Assembly (NCBI GenBank): GCA_001898225.1
Contig: MKTJ01000025.1
Coordinates: 7,127 to 71,126, forward strand
Direction: 5' to 3'
Source: Chloroflexi bacterium 54-19
GTDB taxonomy: Bacteria; Chloroflexota; Chloroflexia; Chloroheliales; Chloroheliaceae
Length of the DNA: 64,000 bases
A model generated the notes under the pieces. It was not told the origin of the DNA, searched no databases, and saw only the letters and a list, made by a program, of their open reading frames with translations. Position numbers and translations under genes: made by a program. Shown one piece after another: positions 25,030 to 33,359 of this stretch (within the stretch, counting starts at the first letter, position 1; each line of letters opens with the position of its first letter).

Positions 25030-25396
25030 AAGTCAGAGGGCAGTAGTCAGTAGTCAGAAGCCAGAAGCCAGAAGTCAGAAGTCAGAGGGCAGTAGTCAGA
25101 AGTTAGTACATCCTGAGCGAAGCGAACACCCAAAAGGGCGTCTCCGGTCCGTTGGACAATGTCACAGTCGCAAAGACTTGTCATTCCGTGCGCAGCACGG
25201 AATCTCCGGTCCGTTGGACAATGTCACGGTCGAAAGTGCATTGAATCGAGAATCGTTGACTGCTCTTGCACCTACAGGCGTTTACTGCCTACTGCCTTCT
25301 GCCCTCTGACTACTAAACACTAAAAACTGAACACTAAACACTTTTTCATCCAACGGTCAACCGGGTTTGGGTTTCGGGTCTTAGCAGGAAGGTACT
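25029..25396. repeat. Repeat-filled gap: heptad arrays and palindromic elements
   Basis: Forward heptads 25029-25108; a partial element GGTCCGTTGGACAATGTCAC (25145) and a full one from 25178 with ATTCCGTGC-GCA-GCACGGAAT then the same core again; reverse heptads 25284-25312 running into ACTAAACACTAAAAACTG units to 25345. No gene seen. Confidence 0.8.
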
Positions 25397-26581
25397 ATGC
25401 ATAAAAACCGGTCACACGTAACAAAGCGGTCCCTGTCTATCCTGGCGGTAATAAGTTTGCTGGCCGGGCTAGTCCTCTCTTTTTACGTCTACAATCACGC
25501 CCAGGCCCGGACCGCCTCGACCCCTACCGCTGCCGCCAATATCATCGGCGACACCACTTTCCGGGCCGGAGAAGACTTCCTCGAAGCCGATATCCAGCAG
25601 TTTTTAGATAAACAGCCCGGCCCGCTCAAGTCCTACCGCGAGACCATTTACGATGGTGTCCGGCAGAGCGCCGCCCGCAGCCTGGCCCTCACCGGCCTGA
25701 CCGCCGGGGTCAGCCCGAAGGTCTTGCTGGCCCTGCTGGAGGTCAAGAGCCACCTCCTTTCGGACGCCAACTCCCCCCAAAGTGCTATTGATTTCGCCCT
25801 CGGTTTTGATAAACTGGACCACAAAGGTTTCAGCCAGCAGCTAAAGACTGCCGCCGAACTTCTCAGCCAACGCTGGTCCAATTATGATGTTAAGACAGCT
25901 CTAAATTTTAAGGACGGCTCGTCGTTTCCGGCCAGCCCCCTTGTTAATCGCGGTACATACGCAGTGGAAGCAATTCTGGCCGCTACCGCCGACCCCACCG
26001 CCTGGCAAATCCAGGCCGGGCTGGGCGGCGGCTCGTTCTACCAGGTATATAAATCCTACTTTGGCGACCCCCTGGCCCCGGCAGGTTCATCCCAGGGTGC
26101 GCCAGAGGCCCCGGCCACGCCTACGCCTGCCCCAACCCAACCCACCAACCCGCAACCGGCAAATACCGGCACCCTGGCGGCTTACCTGAACCTGCTAAAC
26201 GACCGGGACAGCCTGGTCCGGCAGAGCGCCATCAATGGCCTGGGTAAACTTGGCTCGAAAGAAGCGATACCGCCCCTGCTCGGCCTGCTCTCGGACCCCG
26301 ATAAAGCGGTCCGGGATAGCGCCGCGAAAGCCCTCCTGGCCCTGGGCGCGAAAGAACAGACCATGTCGGCCTGGGTGGGTTTGCTCTCCGACCGCAACGA
26401 GGAAATCCGGCAGGGCGCGGCGGCGGGTCTGCGCGAACTGGGCGATTTACAGACGATTAGCAACCTCAACCCCATTCTGACCAATCCCGACCCGGCGGTC
26501 CGGCAGGTCGCGGGGGAAGTCCGTACCTATTTGAAGATTAAGCTGTTGGCCTTGAATGTAGCCCTGGGGTCGCACGATTAA
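25397..26581 (+). CDS. Exported or membrane-anchored HEAT-repeat protein
   Basis: A 394-residue protein with an N-terminal signal/anchor ('SLSILAVISLLAGLVLSFYV', residues 12-31), a 200-residue domain of unknown type ('GVSPKVLLALLEVKS' resembles a lysozyme-like or transglycosylase helix but without clear catalytic residues), a Pro/Thr linker and about four HEAT repeats at the C-terminus ('RQSAINGLGKLGSKEAIPPL', 'VRDSAAKALLALGAKEQ'). AGGAAGG precedes the ATG. Its stop overlaps the next ATG by one base. Confidence 0.8.
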   Translation: MHKNRSHVTKRSLSILAVISLLAGLVLSFYVYNHAQARTASTPTAAANIIGDTTFRAGEDFLEADIQQFLDKQPGPLKSYRETIYDGVRQSAARSLALTGLTAGVSPKVLLALLEVKSHLLSDANSPQSAIDFALGFDKLDHKGFSQQLKTAAELLSQRWSNYDVKTALNFKDGSSFPASPLVNRGTYAVEAILAATADPTAWQIQAGLGGGSFYQVYKSYFGDPLAPAGSSQGAPEAPATPTPAPTQPTNPQPANTGTLAAYLNLLNDRDSLVRQSAINGLGKLGSKEAIPPLLGLLSDPDKAVRDSAAKALLALGAKEQTMSAWVGLLSDRNEEIRQGAAAGLRELGDLQTISNLNPILTNPDPAVRQVAGEVRTYLKIKLLALNVALGSHD

Positions 26582-29316
26582 TGGGAGAGAAACTACCGAG
26601 CCGTAAGAAAACCAGGTTTGCCATCCTGTTCATTTTGCTGGTGGCTTTCCTGACGGTGCCGGTGCTGGTGGTCTGGAACCTCAACTCCGCCCCCAAAATG
26701 CGCCCGACCGGCGACGCCCGCTCCGAGGTGTCGCCCTTCGACTACAACGATAGCGCCCTTAAATTTTCGACCCCCTCCACCTCCGGCGGCAAGGCCCAAC
26801 CGGCCCAGGCCCAGAGTTTGCTGCCCGAAGCCTCGAACCTTGCCAGCCTGAACAAGATTGGTCCCGCGCCTACCCCGACGCCGATAGTCGTTTCCACGCC
26901 GGAAGGCCCTGCCCCCGACTTCGAGGCCGGGAAAGCCCTCCAACCGACCCCGGCCAATCCCGGCCTGGGTTCGAGTCGGGCCACTCAGCCCGCCAGCAAC
27001 ACGAATCCCGGTTCCGCCGCCGGTAGCTACACTTCCGGTGGCCGTCCCCAGGTGGTCCCGCCCCACCCGGCCAGCGGCCAGATTATCGCCCGTGGGGCCG
27101 AACTGGTGGATGACCTGGGGACGCGCTTCTTTGTTTCAGGCGTGAACTACGAGGGTCACACCGACCGGGCCTGGCTGATGTGGCAAAACGATAAGTGGGA
27201 TCCCGCCCTTATCCAGCAGAACTTCCAGATGGCCGCCGCCGGGGGCTACAACAGCGTCCGCATTTTCGTCCAGACCCAGTTGCGTGACGATATTCTGGCG
27301 AATTACTGGATCAAGCTCGATACTATCACCGAAATCGCCCGCCAGAACGGTCTGCGCCTCCTGATTACCTTTAACGACTACGGTGACAACAATATTTCCC
27401 GCCTGATGCAGATTGACGAGGCCGTGGCCCGCCATTTCGCCGGGAACAGCACCATTCTTGGCTATGACCTGCGCAACGAGCCGCAGTTTGCTGAAATCGT
27501 CGGTTCGCTTTACCCGGCAGGGCAGGAGCCACCCTTGCAGACCGACGCCATGGTCCGGGCTTACGGCGAACGGGTCAGCCAGGCCGAGGTCAACGCCAAC
27601 CGGGGCGGTTACGGCGTACCGGGCTGGATGAACGCCCGCCAGGCCTATATCTTTGCCAACATGGTCGTCCTCTACAACGCCCTGCAAGCCGACTCGGCGG
27701 CCTGGGTCAGCCGGGCCGGGAGCCTGACCTCGCTCGACTACTACAACAGCCCCGACTCGGCCAAATGGCAGCCCTATGTAAACGCCCTTGACGCGACGGT
27801 CCAGCGTTATATTGACCTGCGCCAGGGCGCCATCTTCAAAGGCGACCCCGGTCGGCTGGTGACTATCGGCTGGAACCGGGTGGACCTGGCCCGCCTCCCG
27901 GCCAACCAGAGTCTCGGCTTCGTGTCCCTCCATCGCTTCCCCGGCACCGGGGCGGGCGGTCTGGCCGGGACGCTCTCGCTGCTCGACCACCTCAAAAACC
28001 AGCATAGCTCTCGCCCGGTCGTCCTCGAAGAATTCGGCTACAGCAACAATTACGGCGGTCAGAACATTCCGCTCTTGCAGACCGCTTCCTACGAAACGGC
28101 GGTCTGGCTGTTCCTCTACGGGCGGGGTTTCGCGGGCGGCTTCAAGTGGATGCTCAACAACTTTACTATCGGGGCCAACCCCTACGAGAACAATTTCGGC
28201 CTGACCAACGACCAGACCCAGCCCAAGCCCGCTTACCAGTCGGCCCGTTCGGTCCATCTGCTGGCTGCCGCCAACCGTACCCCCAGCGGGGACTTTGGCA
28301 GCCTCGACAGCACCGACGGCGTCAACATCAGCTATAGCTGGGGGTCGAGTTCGGGCTTTTTCGGTAACCTGAAAACCTTTAGCGACAGCCGCTTCCAGAT
28401 AAACCAGGGCCAACTCGCCCCCTGGGCGGTCTGGTGGCCCTCCGGTCAGAGCCAGGTCATGCTCAGTCTGACCGCGACCGGGCAGGTCACGCTCGATGTA
28501 AAAGCAATTTTCCCGGACTGGCCCGCCGGGCTGCGCCCCACGCTCAGCACTGAAAACGGCCAGGTCACGCCTTTCGAGGCCAGGGGAGCGACCGCCCTTA
28601 GCTTCACGGCCCAACCGGGGACGGTCTATGTCATCAAGGCCCCGGTGGCGGCGACCACGGCGGTCGGTTCGGCCAGGCCGCTCAGCATCCCGAACAATCT
28701 TTATTTTCCCCAGACCGGCCATAACCTCTCGAATGTCTTCCGCAACTACTGGGAGCAAAACGGTGGGGTAACGTTGTTCGGCTATCCCATCACCGAGGAA
28801 ATCCAGGAGAACGGCCTGACGGTGCAGTATTTCGAAAGAGCCCGGTTCGAGTATCACCCCGAAAACAACGGGACCGCCAACAATGTCCAGCTTGGCCTGC
28901 TGGGTACGGAGGTGACGGCGAGCCGGAAGGCCGCCGGGGAAGCGCCCTTCCAGCCTATCGCGCCCGTCCCGACAAGTGACAAAGTGTTGTACTTTGCCCA
29001 GACCGGCCACAGCCTGAAAGATGGTTTTAAGGACCGTTTCCAGGCCCTGGGCGGGGTCGCCCGGTTCGGCTACCCTATCTCGGAGGAGTTCCCGGAGGTC
29101 AACCCGCTCGACGGGCAGGTCTACATGGTCCAGTATTTCGAGCGTATCCGGCTGGAATATCACCCGGCGGAGAGCGACCCCAACAAGGTCTACCAGATAG
29201 GCTTGCTCGGCCTGCAAACCCTCAAAGCCCGCGCCGAACTCCAAAATATGCAGCAGCAACAGGACCAGGATAAAAACAAACCCCTGGTCCCCGCCTACGC
29301 CACGAACTCCAATTAA
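26581..29316 (+). CDS. GH5-like glycoside hydrolase with C-terminal FGYP repeats
   Basis: A 911-residue extracytoplasmic enzyme. A membrane anchor covers about residues 12-31, followed by a Pro/Ser/Thr-rich stalk, then a (beta/alpha)8 clan GH-A domain (about 165-560): acid/base Glu300 in 'GYDLRNEPQF' and probable nucleophile Glu484 in 'VVLEEFGYSNNYGG'. This fits a beta-mannanase or cellulase of the GH5 type; substrate unknown. Two copies of a repeat with 'YFPQTGHNL...FGYPITEE...VQYFERARFEYHPE' (about 703-770 and 800-880) end the protein; such repeats are common on Chloroflexota surface proteins. TAATG coupling ties it to the HEAT protein. Confidence 0.8.
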   Translation: MGEKLPSRKKTRFAILFILLVAFLTVPVLVVWNLNSAPKMRPTGDARSEVSPFDYNDSALKFSTPSTSGGKAQPAQAQSLLPEASNLASLNKIGPAPTPTPIVVSTPEGPAPDFEAGKALQPTPANPGLGSSRATQPASNTNPGSAAGSYTSGGRPQVVPPHPASGQIIARGAELVDDLGTRFFVSGVNYEGHTDRAWLMWQNDKWDPALIQQNFQMAAAGGYNSVRIFVQTQLRDDILANYWIKLDTITEIARQNGLRLLITFNDYGDNNISRLMQIDEAVARHFAGNSTILGYDLRNEPQFAEIVGSLYPAGQEPPLQTDAMVRAYGERVSQAEVNANRGGYGVPGWMNARQAYIFANMVVLYNALQADSAAWVSRAGSLTSLDYYNSPDSAKWQPYVNALDATVQRYIDLRQGAIFKGDPGRLVTIGWNRVDLARLPANQSLGFVSLHRFPGTGAGGLAGTLSLLDHLKNQHSSRPVVLEEFGYSNNYGGQNIPLLQTASYETAVWLFLYGRGFAGGFKWMLNNFTIGANPYENNFGLTNDQTQPKPAYQSARSVHLLAAANRTPSGDFGSLDSTDGVNISYSWGSSSGFFGNLKTFSDSRFQINQGQLAPWAVWWPSGQSQVMLSLTATGQVTLDVKAIFPDWPAGLRPTLSTENGQVTPFEARGATALSFTAQPGTVYVIKAPVAATTAVGSARPLSIPNNLYFPQTGHNLSNVFRNYWEQNGGVTLFGYPITEEIQENGLTVQYFERARFEYHPENNGTANNVQLGLLGTEVTASRKAAGEAPFQPIAPVPTSDKVLYFAQTGHSLKDGFKDRFQALGGVARFGYPISEEFPEVNPLDGQVYMVQYFERIRLEYHPAESDPNKVYQIGLLGLQTLKARAELQNMQQQQDQDKNKPLVPAYATNSN

Positions 29317-30099
29317 GCTTAAAGTTAGGGTAAAGACGACTCCACCCTCTCATTCCTAGCACTCATCCTATCATTTTGTCCTTCCAAGAGCGTTTTTTTT
29401 GTCACGCCCTTTGGGTGCTTTTTTGTCATTCCGAGCGTAGTCGAGGAATCTCCGGTCCGTTGGACAACATCACAATCAGTAGAATTGTCATTCCGACCTT
29501 GTGGAGGAATCTAGCCCGGAGGGTTCCCTGGGGGCAGCGCCGATGGCGAAACGTACAGCCTCCAGGTTGTCATTCCGTAAGCCGCTTCCAGAAAGAAGAC
29601 TTCCTAATATCAAACGGCGGCTTACGGAATCTCGCGCGTTGCGTACCGTACAGCCCAAAACTGACCCATATCTCAGGCAGAATCAGCCCTTGACCTGACT
29701 CATGTTGGACCTGGTATAGTCCTCATTCTTGTGTTACGCCAACGGCGCGAGATTCTGTGAACCGCCCAAAGTTCAGAATCAGAGTTCGTTGGTACAGCGG
29801 TTCACAGAATGACAAGTTTGTGGCCTTATTTAAATTTGCAGATTTTCTTTGTACCAAGACTAGCTTAACGCACTACCGAGCGTAGCTTTTAACCTTGTCA
29901 CACCCAAAGGGCGCGAACCCAGTCGAGAAATCCCGATTCTATGCACTTACGACCGTGGTATTGTCCAATGGACCGGCCCACAGGGAACCCTTCGGGCTAG
30001 ATTTCTCGTTGCGCACCGTGCGACGCGGAATGACAAGGGGGTGACTTTTACTTGTATTCGACGCTATTTGCTAAAACATCTGGGAATTTACCCAAAAGA
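29317..30099. repeat. Gene-free region of nested palindromic elements
   Basis: Elements face each other: TTGTCATTCCG at 29423 and GGAATGACAA at 30027-30036, with GTCACGCCCTTTGGGTG (29401) mirrored by CACACCCAAAGGGCGC (29905). Inside are two long hairpin arms: ATTCCGTAAGCCG...CGGCTTACGGAAT (29571-29631) and ATTCTGTGAACCGC...GCGGTTCACAGAAT (29753-29810). A promoter-like TTGACC-19-TATAGT (29690-29720) has no gene after it. Confidence 0.75.
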
Positions 30100-30138
30100 A
30101 AAATCCCACCGGTAACTTTTGGTTGACCGGTGGGGTTT
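30100..30138 (-). terminator. Terminator of the ABC exporter operon
   Basis: AAAATCCCACCGGT (30100-30113) faces ACCGGTGGGGTTT (30126-30138); on the minus strand the stem is followed by a T-rich run. It lies 20 bases past the permease stop. Confidence 0.75.
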
Positions 30139-30157
30139 GATTTAACTTATTTATCGA

Positions 30158-31240
30158 TTAGCGGCTCCATTTGAAGGTGCGGAGCGACAGGGCCAGCAGC
30201 ACCGCCCCGAAGGCTGCCATTATACCCAGGTCGGGGAGAACGCTGCTCAGACCGGCGTCATTCAGCATCACCTGGCGGAGCGCCCGGTTGAGGTGGGTCA
30301 GGGGCAGGATTTCCACTACCGGCTTGAGGAAGGTCGGCGGGTCTACCACGAAGTAGCTGCCACCCAAAAACATCATCGGGAGCGAAATCAGGGTCGCCGT
30401 GGACTGCGCGGCCTGCTGCTTCTCGACAAAGTTGCCAATCACGTAACCGAGTGAAACGATGCTGAAGGCCCCGACCAGCACCAGCACCCCAAGGGCCGGG
30501 AGCCAGCCAGTCTCGACCTGGACGTTGAAGACCGTCGCGGCGATAACCAGGATAAGGGCGGCCTGGACCAGGCTCAGGGCAAGCTGGCTGACAATCTGCG
30601 CCCCGATGAGTTGCCAGGCTTTGAGTGGGGTCGCGCTCAACCGTTTGAGAGTGCCGCGTTCGCGCCAGCCAATCAGGGCCACCCCCACGAACATATTGGC
30701 AAACATAATCGTCATACCGAGCATACCGGGGGTCAGCACATCAATCTGGCGCTGCTGGCGTACTGTAACCTGCTGCTCGTCCACCGTGATGACATCCTTG
30801 AAACCGGCGCTCTGTTTGCTGACCTCGTCAAAAATCGCCCCGATGGTGCCCCGGCTGCGGGCCGCCCCGACAATGTCGGTATTGTCTACGTAAAGCTGGA
30901 CGTGCGCGTTCGCGGTTGCCAGGCCGCTGCCAAAACCCGGCTCTAACACTACTACGGCGGAATATTGGCCCTGCTTCAGGTCGTTTACAAGCGCAGCCTG
31001 GTCGCCCGTGGTCACTTTAATGGCCTGGTTCTTTTCCAGGGCCGCCGTTACCTGGGCGCTGGCCGGGGATTTATCCAGGTCGGTCAGGCCCACCGCTAAC
31101 GGCTGGTTGGTATCGTTCGAGAACAAGAAACCAAAGATAAGCATCGAGACTACCGCCAAACCCAGGCTGCTAATCATCAAAGCCCGGTTGCGCAACAACA
31201 TTTTGAACTGCAAGCGGACCATCTTCAAAAAGACCTTCAT
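30158..31240 (-). CDS. ABC-2 type transporter permease
   Basis: A 360-residue membrane protein of the DrrB/ABC-2 class: one N-terminal helix ('ALMISSLGLAVVSMLIFGFL'), a large extracytoplasmic loop (about 45-170, 'SAVVVLEPGF'), then five to six helices including 'LGMTIMFANMFVGVALIGW' and 'LPMMFLGGSYFVV' and the family's 'WRERGTLKRLSATPL'. ATG at 31240 is chosen because GAGGG lies eight bases upstream; a TTG at 31255 is in frame. Forms a two-gene exporter with the ATPase just upstream, probably for a lipid-like or drug-like molecule. Confidence 0.88.
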   Translation of the reverse strand: MKVFLKMVRLQFKMLLRNRALMISSLGLAVVSMLIFGFLFSNDTNQPLAVGLTDLDKSPASAQVTAALEKNQAIKVTTGDQAALVNDLKQGQYSAVVVLEPGFGSGLATANAHVQLYVDNTDIVGAARSRGTIGAIFDEVSKQSAGFKDVITVDEQQVTVRQQRQIDVLTPGMLGMTIMFANMFVGVALIGWRERGTLKRLSATPLKAWQLIGAQIVSQLALSLVQAALILVIAATVFNVQVETGWLPALGVLVLVGAFSIVSLGYVIGNFVEKQQAAQSTATLISLPMMFLGGSYFVVDPPTFLKPVVEILPLTHLNRALRQVMLNDAGLSSVLPDLGIMAAFGAVLLALSLRTFKWSR

Positions 31241-31307
31241 TTCAATTTCCCTCAATTCTTCCGGTTCCCGGTATCTTTTCTAATAAAATCTTCTAAAGCC
31301 TGAAAGT

Positions 31308-32288
31308 TTAATCCCGCAGCATCTTGCCTGTCAGGTTGATAAAGACATCTTCCAGGGTAGGCGAGTGGGTCGAAATTTCCGCGACAGCCGCCCCGTATTG
31401 TTCGGCGGTGTGCAGCAGACCGTTCATGGCCTCGGCCAGGTTGGTCGTGTGGAGGATGTAACCGTTGGCGGTCGGGACCGTGCGGGTGACTGCCGGGAGG
31501 TTCGCCAGTTCGTTGGCCGGGATATTCCGGTAGACCGGGCTGGCAAAGTTAGCCGTGATGGTCTGTTCGCTGGCGTACTGCCGGATTAACTGGGCCGGGG
31601 TACCCAGGGCCACTATCCGGCCCGTGTCCATAATCGCCACCCGGTCGCAGAGGGCCTCGGCCTCCTCCATGTAGTGGGTGGTCAGGATGACCGTCTTCCC
31701 GGCCTGTTGCAGGGCCCGGATGCTGTCCCAGACGTTGCGGCGGGCCTGGGGGTCGAGGGCGGTCGTCGGTTCGTCCAAAAAGACGATTTGCGGGTCGTTG
31801 AGCAGGGCGGCGGCCAGGGCCACCCGCTGTTGCTGCCCGCCCGAAAGAGTGCCGATGCGAGATTTGGCCTTGTCTTCCAGGTTGAACTCTTTCAGAAGAC
31901 CCTCGACCGGTTTGGACCGGCGGTAGAGCGAGGCCAGCATTTCCAGGTTCTCGCGGACGCTCAGTTCTTCAAAGAGGGCGCTGGTCTGGAGTTGCAGACC
32001 GATGCGGTGATGCAGTTCGTCGCGCTGGCGGCGGTCCTTTACGTCCAGGCCGTCTACCGAAACGGTCGTGTCGGGACGGGCGTCGGGAGTGCGCAGCCCT
32101 TCAATAATTTCCAGCGTGGTCGATTTCCCGGCCCCGTTCGGCCCCAAAATCCCGAAAATCTCGCCTTTCAACACCGCGAAACTCACTCCGTCCACCGCTT
32201 TTTTGCCCGGATAAGTGCAATGCAAATTCCTTATCTCGATGGCGGTGTACTGGGTGTGGGGTTCGACCGGCGCTTGCACCTGTAACAT
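31308..32288 (-). CDS. ABC transporter ATP-binding protein (DrrA-like)
   Basis: A 326-residue ATPase: Walker A 'GPNGAGKST', Q-loop 'GLQLQTSALFEELSVREN', signature 'LSGGQQQRVALAAAL', Walker B 'IVFLDEPTTALDP', and H-loop 'TTHYMEEAE'. The C-terminal 90-residue domain is the DrrA/DUF4162 type. The start at 32288 follows AAGGAGAG; the frame extends to 32330 without support. Pairs with the permease at 30158. Confidence 0.92.
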   Translation of the reverse strand: MLQVQAPVEPHTQYTAIEIRNLHCTYPGKKAVDGVSFAVLKGEIFGILGPNGAGKSTTLEIIEGLRTPDARPDTTVSVDGLDVKDRRQRDELHHRIGLQLQTSALFEELSVRENLEMLASLYRRSKPVEGLLKEFNLEDKAKSRIGTLSGGQQQRVALAAALLNDPQIVFLDEPTTALDPQARRNVWDSIRALQQAGKTVILTTHYMEEAEALCDRVAIMDTGRIVALGTPAQLIRQYASEQTITANFASPVYRNIPANELANLPAVTRTVPTANGYILHTTNLAEAMNGLLHTAEQYGAAVAEISTHSPTLEDVFINLTGKMLRD

Positions 32289-32524
32289 TTTTTCTCTCCT
32301 TAGCCTGTCTTTTGTGTGGACTATTTTCAAACTCGTTTAATTGCTGTTGTTTTTTGTTTTTTGGTGGTCCATCGCTGGACACCTTTAGTCTACAAAAAAG
32401 AGGAGTTGAAGGGAGGTGCCGGAAGTCACCCCGCAGGTTAGATTGTGGAGTATGACTTCTGGCTAAGTGACCCTGTGACCGGGTTATTCCCTGGCCTTTT
32501 CAAAAGGAGTTCACCCCATCCCCG

Positions 32525-32596
32525 GCCCTTCCCCTCGAGGGGAAGGGAGTAATACGTTAATAGAAAACTGGCCCCTGGGGCCAGTTTTCTATTAAC
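32525..32596. terminator. Two perfect palindromes between the exporter and the response regulator
   Basis: 32525-32546 is a 22-bp perfect palindrome centred on CTCGAG. 32556-32596 is a 41-bp structure: two 20-bp arms (GTTAATAGAAAACTGGCCCC and its complement) around a single T. The latter is probably the terminator of the minus-strand regulator gene, though no long T run follows. The rest of 32289-32648 shows nothing. Confidence 0.55.
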
Positions 32597-32648
32597 GATT
32601 CAGAAGGATAAAAAGCGGACGACAGGTTAAACCGGGGTAATACTGAGG

Positions 32649-33338
32649 TTAGACCAAACCGAGGTCGCGGGCCTTGATGACCGCCTGGGTGCGGTCGCGG
32701 GCTTCCAGCTTGCCGAGGATGCTGGTCAGGTGGTTTTTAACGGTCCCTTCGCTGATAAAAAGAGAATTGGCTATCTCGCGGTTGCTTGCGCCGGTCGCCA
32801 CCAGCCGTAAGATTTCAAGCTCGCGCTCGGAAAGCGGCTCGACCAGGGCATTCTGGCCCGCGCCTGGCCTGGGGGTGGGTTTCGGGGCAGGATGGGCCGA
32901 AGGGTTACTCAGCCGGTTAAATTCGGCCACCACCTTGGCCGCCACCGAAGGTTGGAGGAAAGTCTCGCCCCGCGCCGCCGCCCGGATAGCCTCGACCAGC
33001 TTATCCGAAGCCACGTCTTTGAGCAGGTAGCCGACCGCCCCGGCCCTTAACCCCTCGAAGACATACTCGTCCTCGTCAAAGGTGGTCAGGACAATCACCC
33101 GGCTTTGCGGGGCGACAGTCCGTAACTGGCGGGTCGCGGCGACCCCGTCCAGCACCGGCATGCGCAGGTCCATCAGAATGACCTGGGGCTGCAAAGCCTG
33201 GGCCTGGGTCAGGGCTTCCTGGCCGTTCGCAGCCTCCCCGACCACCACCAACCCCGGCTGGACCGATAGAATGGTGTACAGACCCTCCCGGAAAAGGGTC
33301 TGGTCGTCCACCAGCAAAATGCTAATATTTTCACTCAT
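32649..33338 (-). CDS. NarL/LuxR-family response regulator
   Basis: A 229-residue regulator. Receiver domain with acidic pair 'VDDQ', phosphoacceptor Asp57 in 'ILMDLRMPVLDG', Thr in 'VIVLTTFDED' and Lys in 'GYLLKDV'; then an Ala/Pro linker and the LuxR HTH 'LSERELEILRLVATGASNRE...SEGTVKNHL'. It follows the histidine kinase gene by 21 bases and so forms a two-component system. The adjoining exporter is a likely target. Confidence 0.92.
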   Translation of the reverse strand: MSENISILLVDDQTLFREGLYTILSVQPGLVVVGEAANGQEALTQAQALQPQVILMDLRMPVLDGVAATRQLRTVAPQSRVIVLTTFDEDEYVFEGLRAGAVGYLLKDVASDKLVEAIRAAARGETFLQPSVAAKVVAEFNRLSNPSAHPAPKPTPRPGAGQNALVEPLSERELEILRLVATGASNREIANSLFISEGTVKNHLTSILGKLEARDRTQAVIKARDLGLV

Positions 33339-33359
33339 ACAAATTCACTCTAAAGTTGC

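Noticed and set aside
29376..29698. Overlapping plus-strand frames of 105 and 65 residues
   Set aside because: Entirely inside palindromic repeat elements; the encoded phrases recur wherever the element does.
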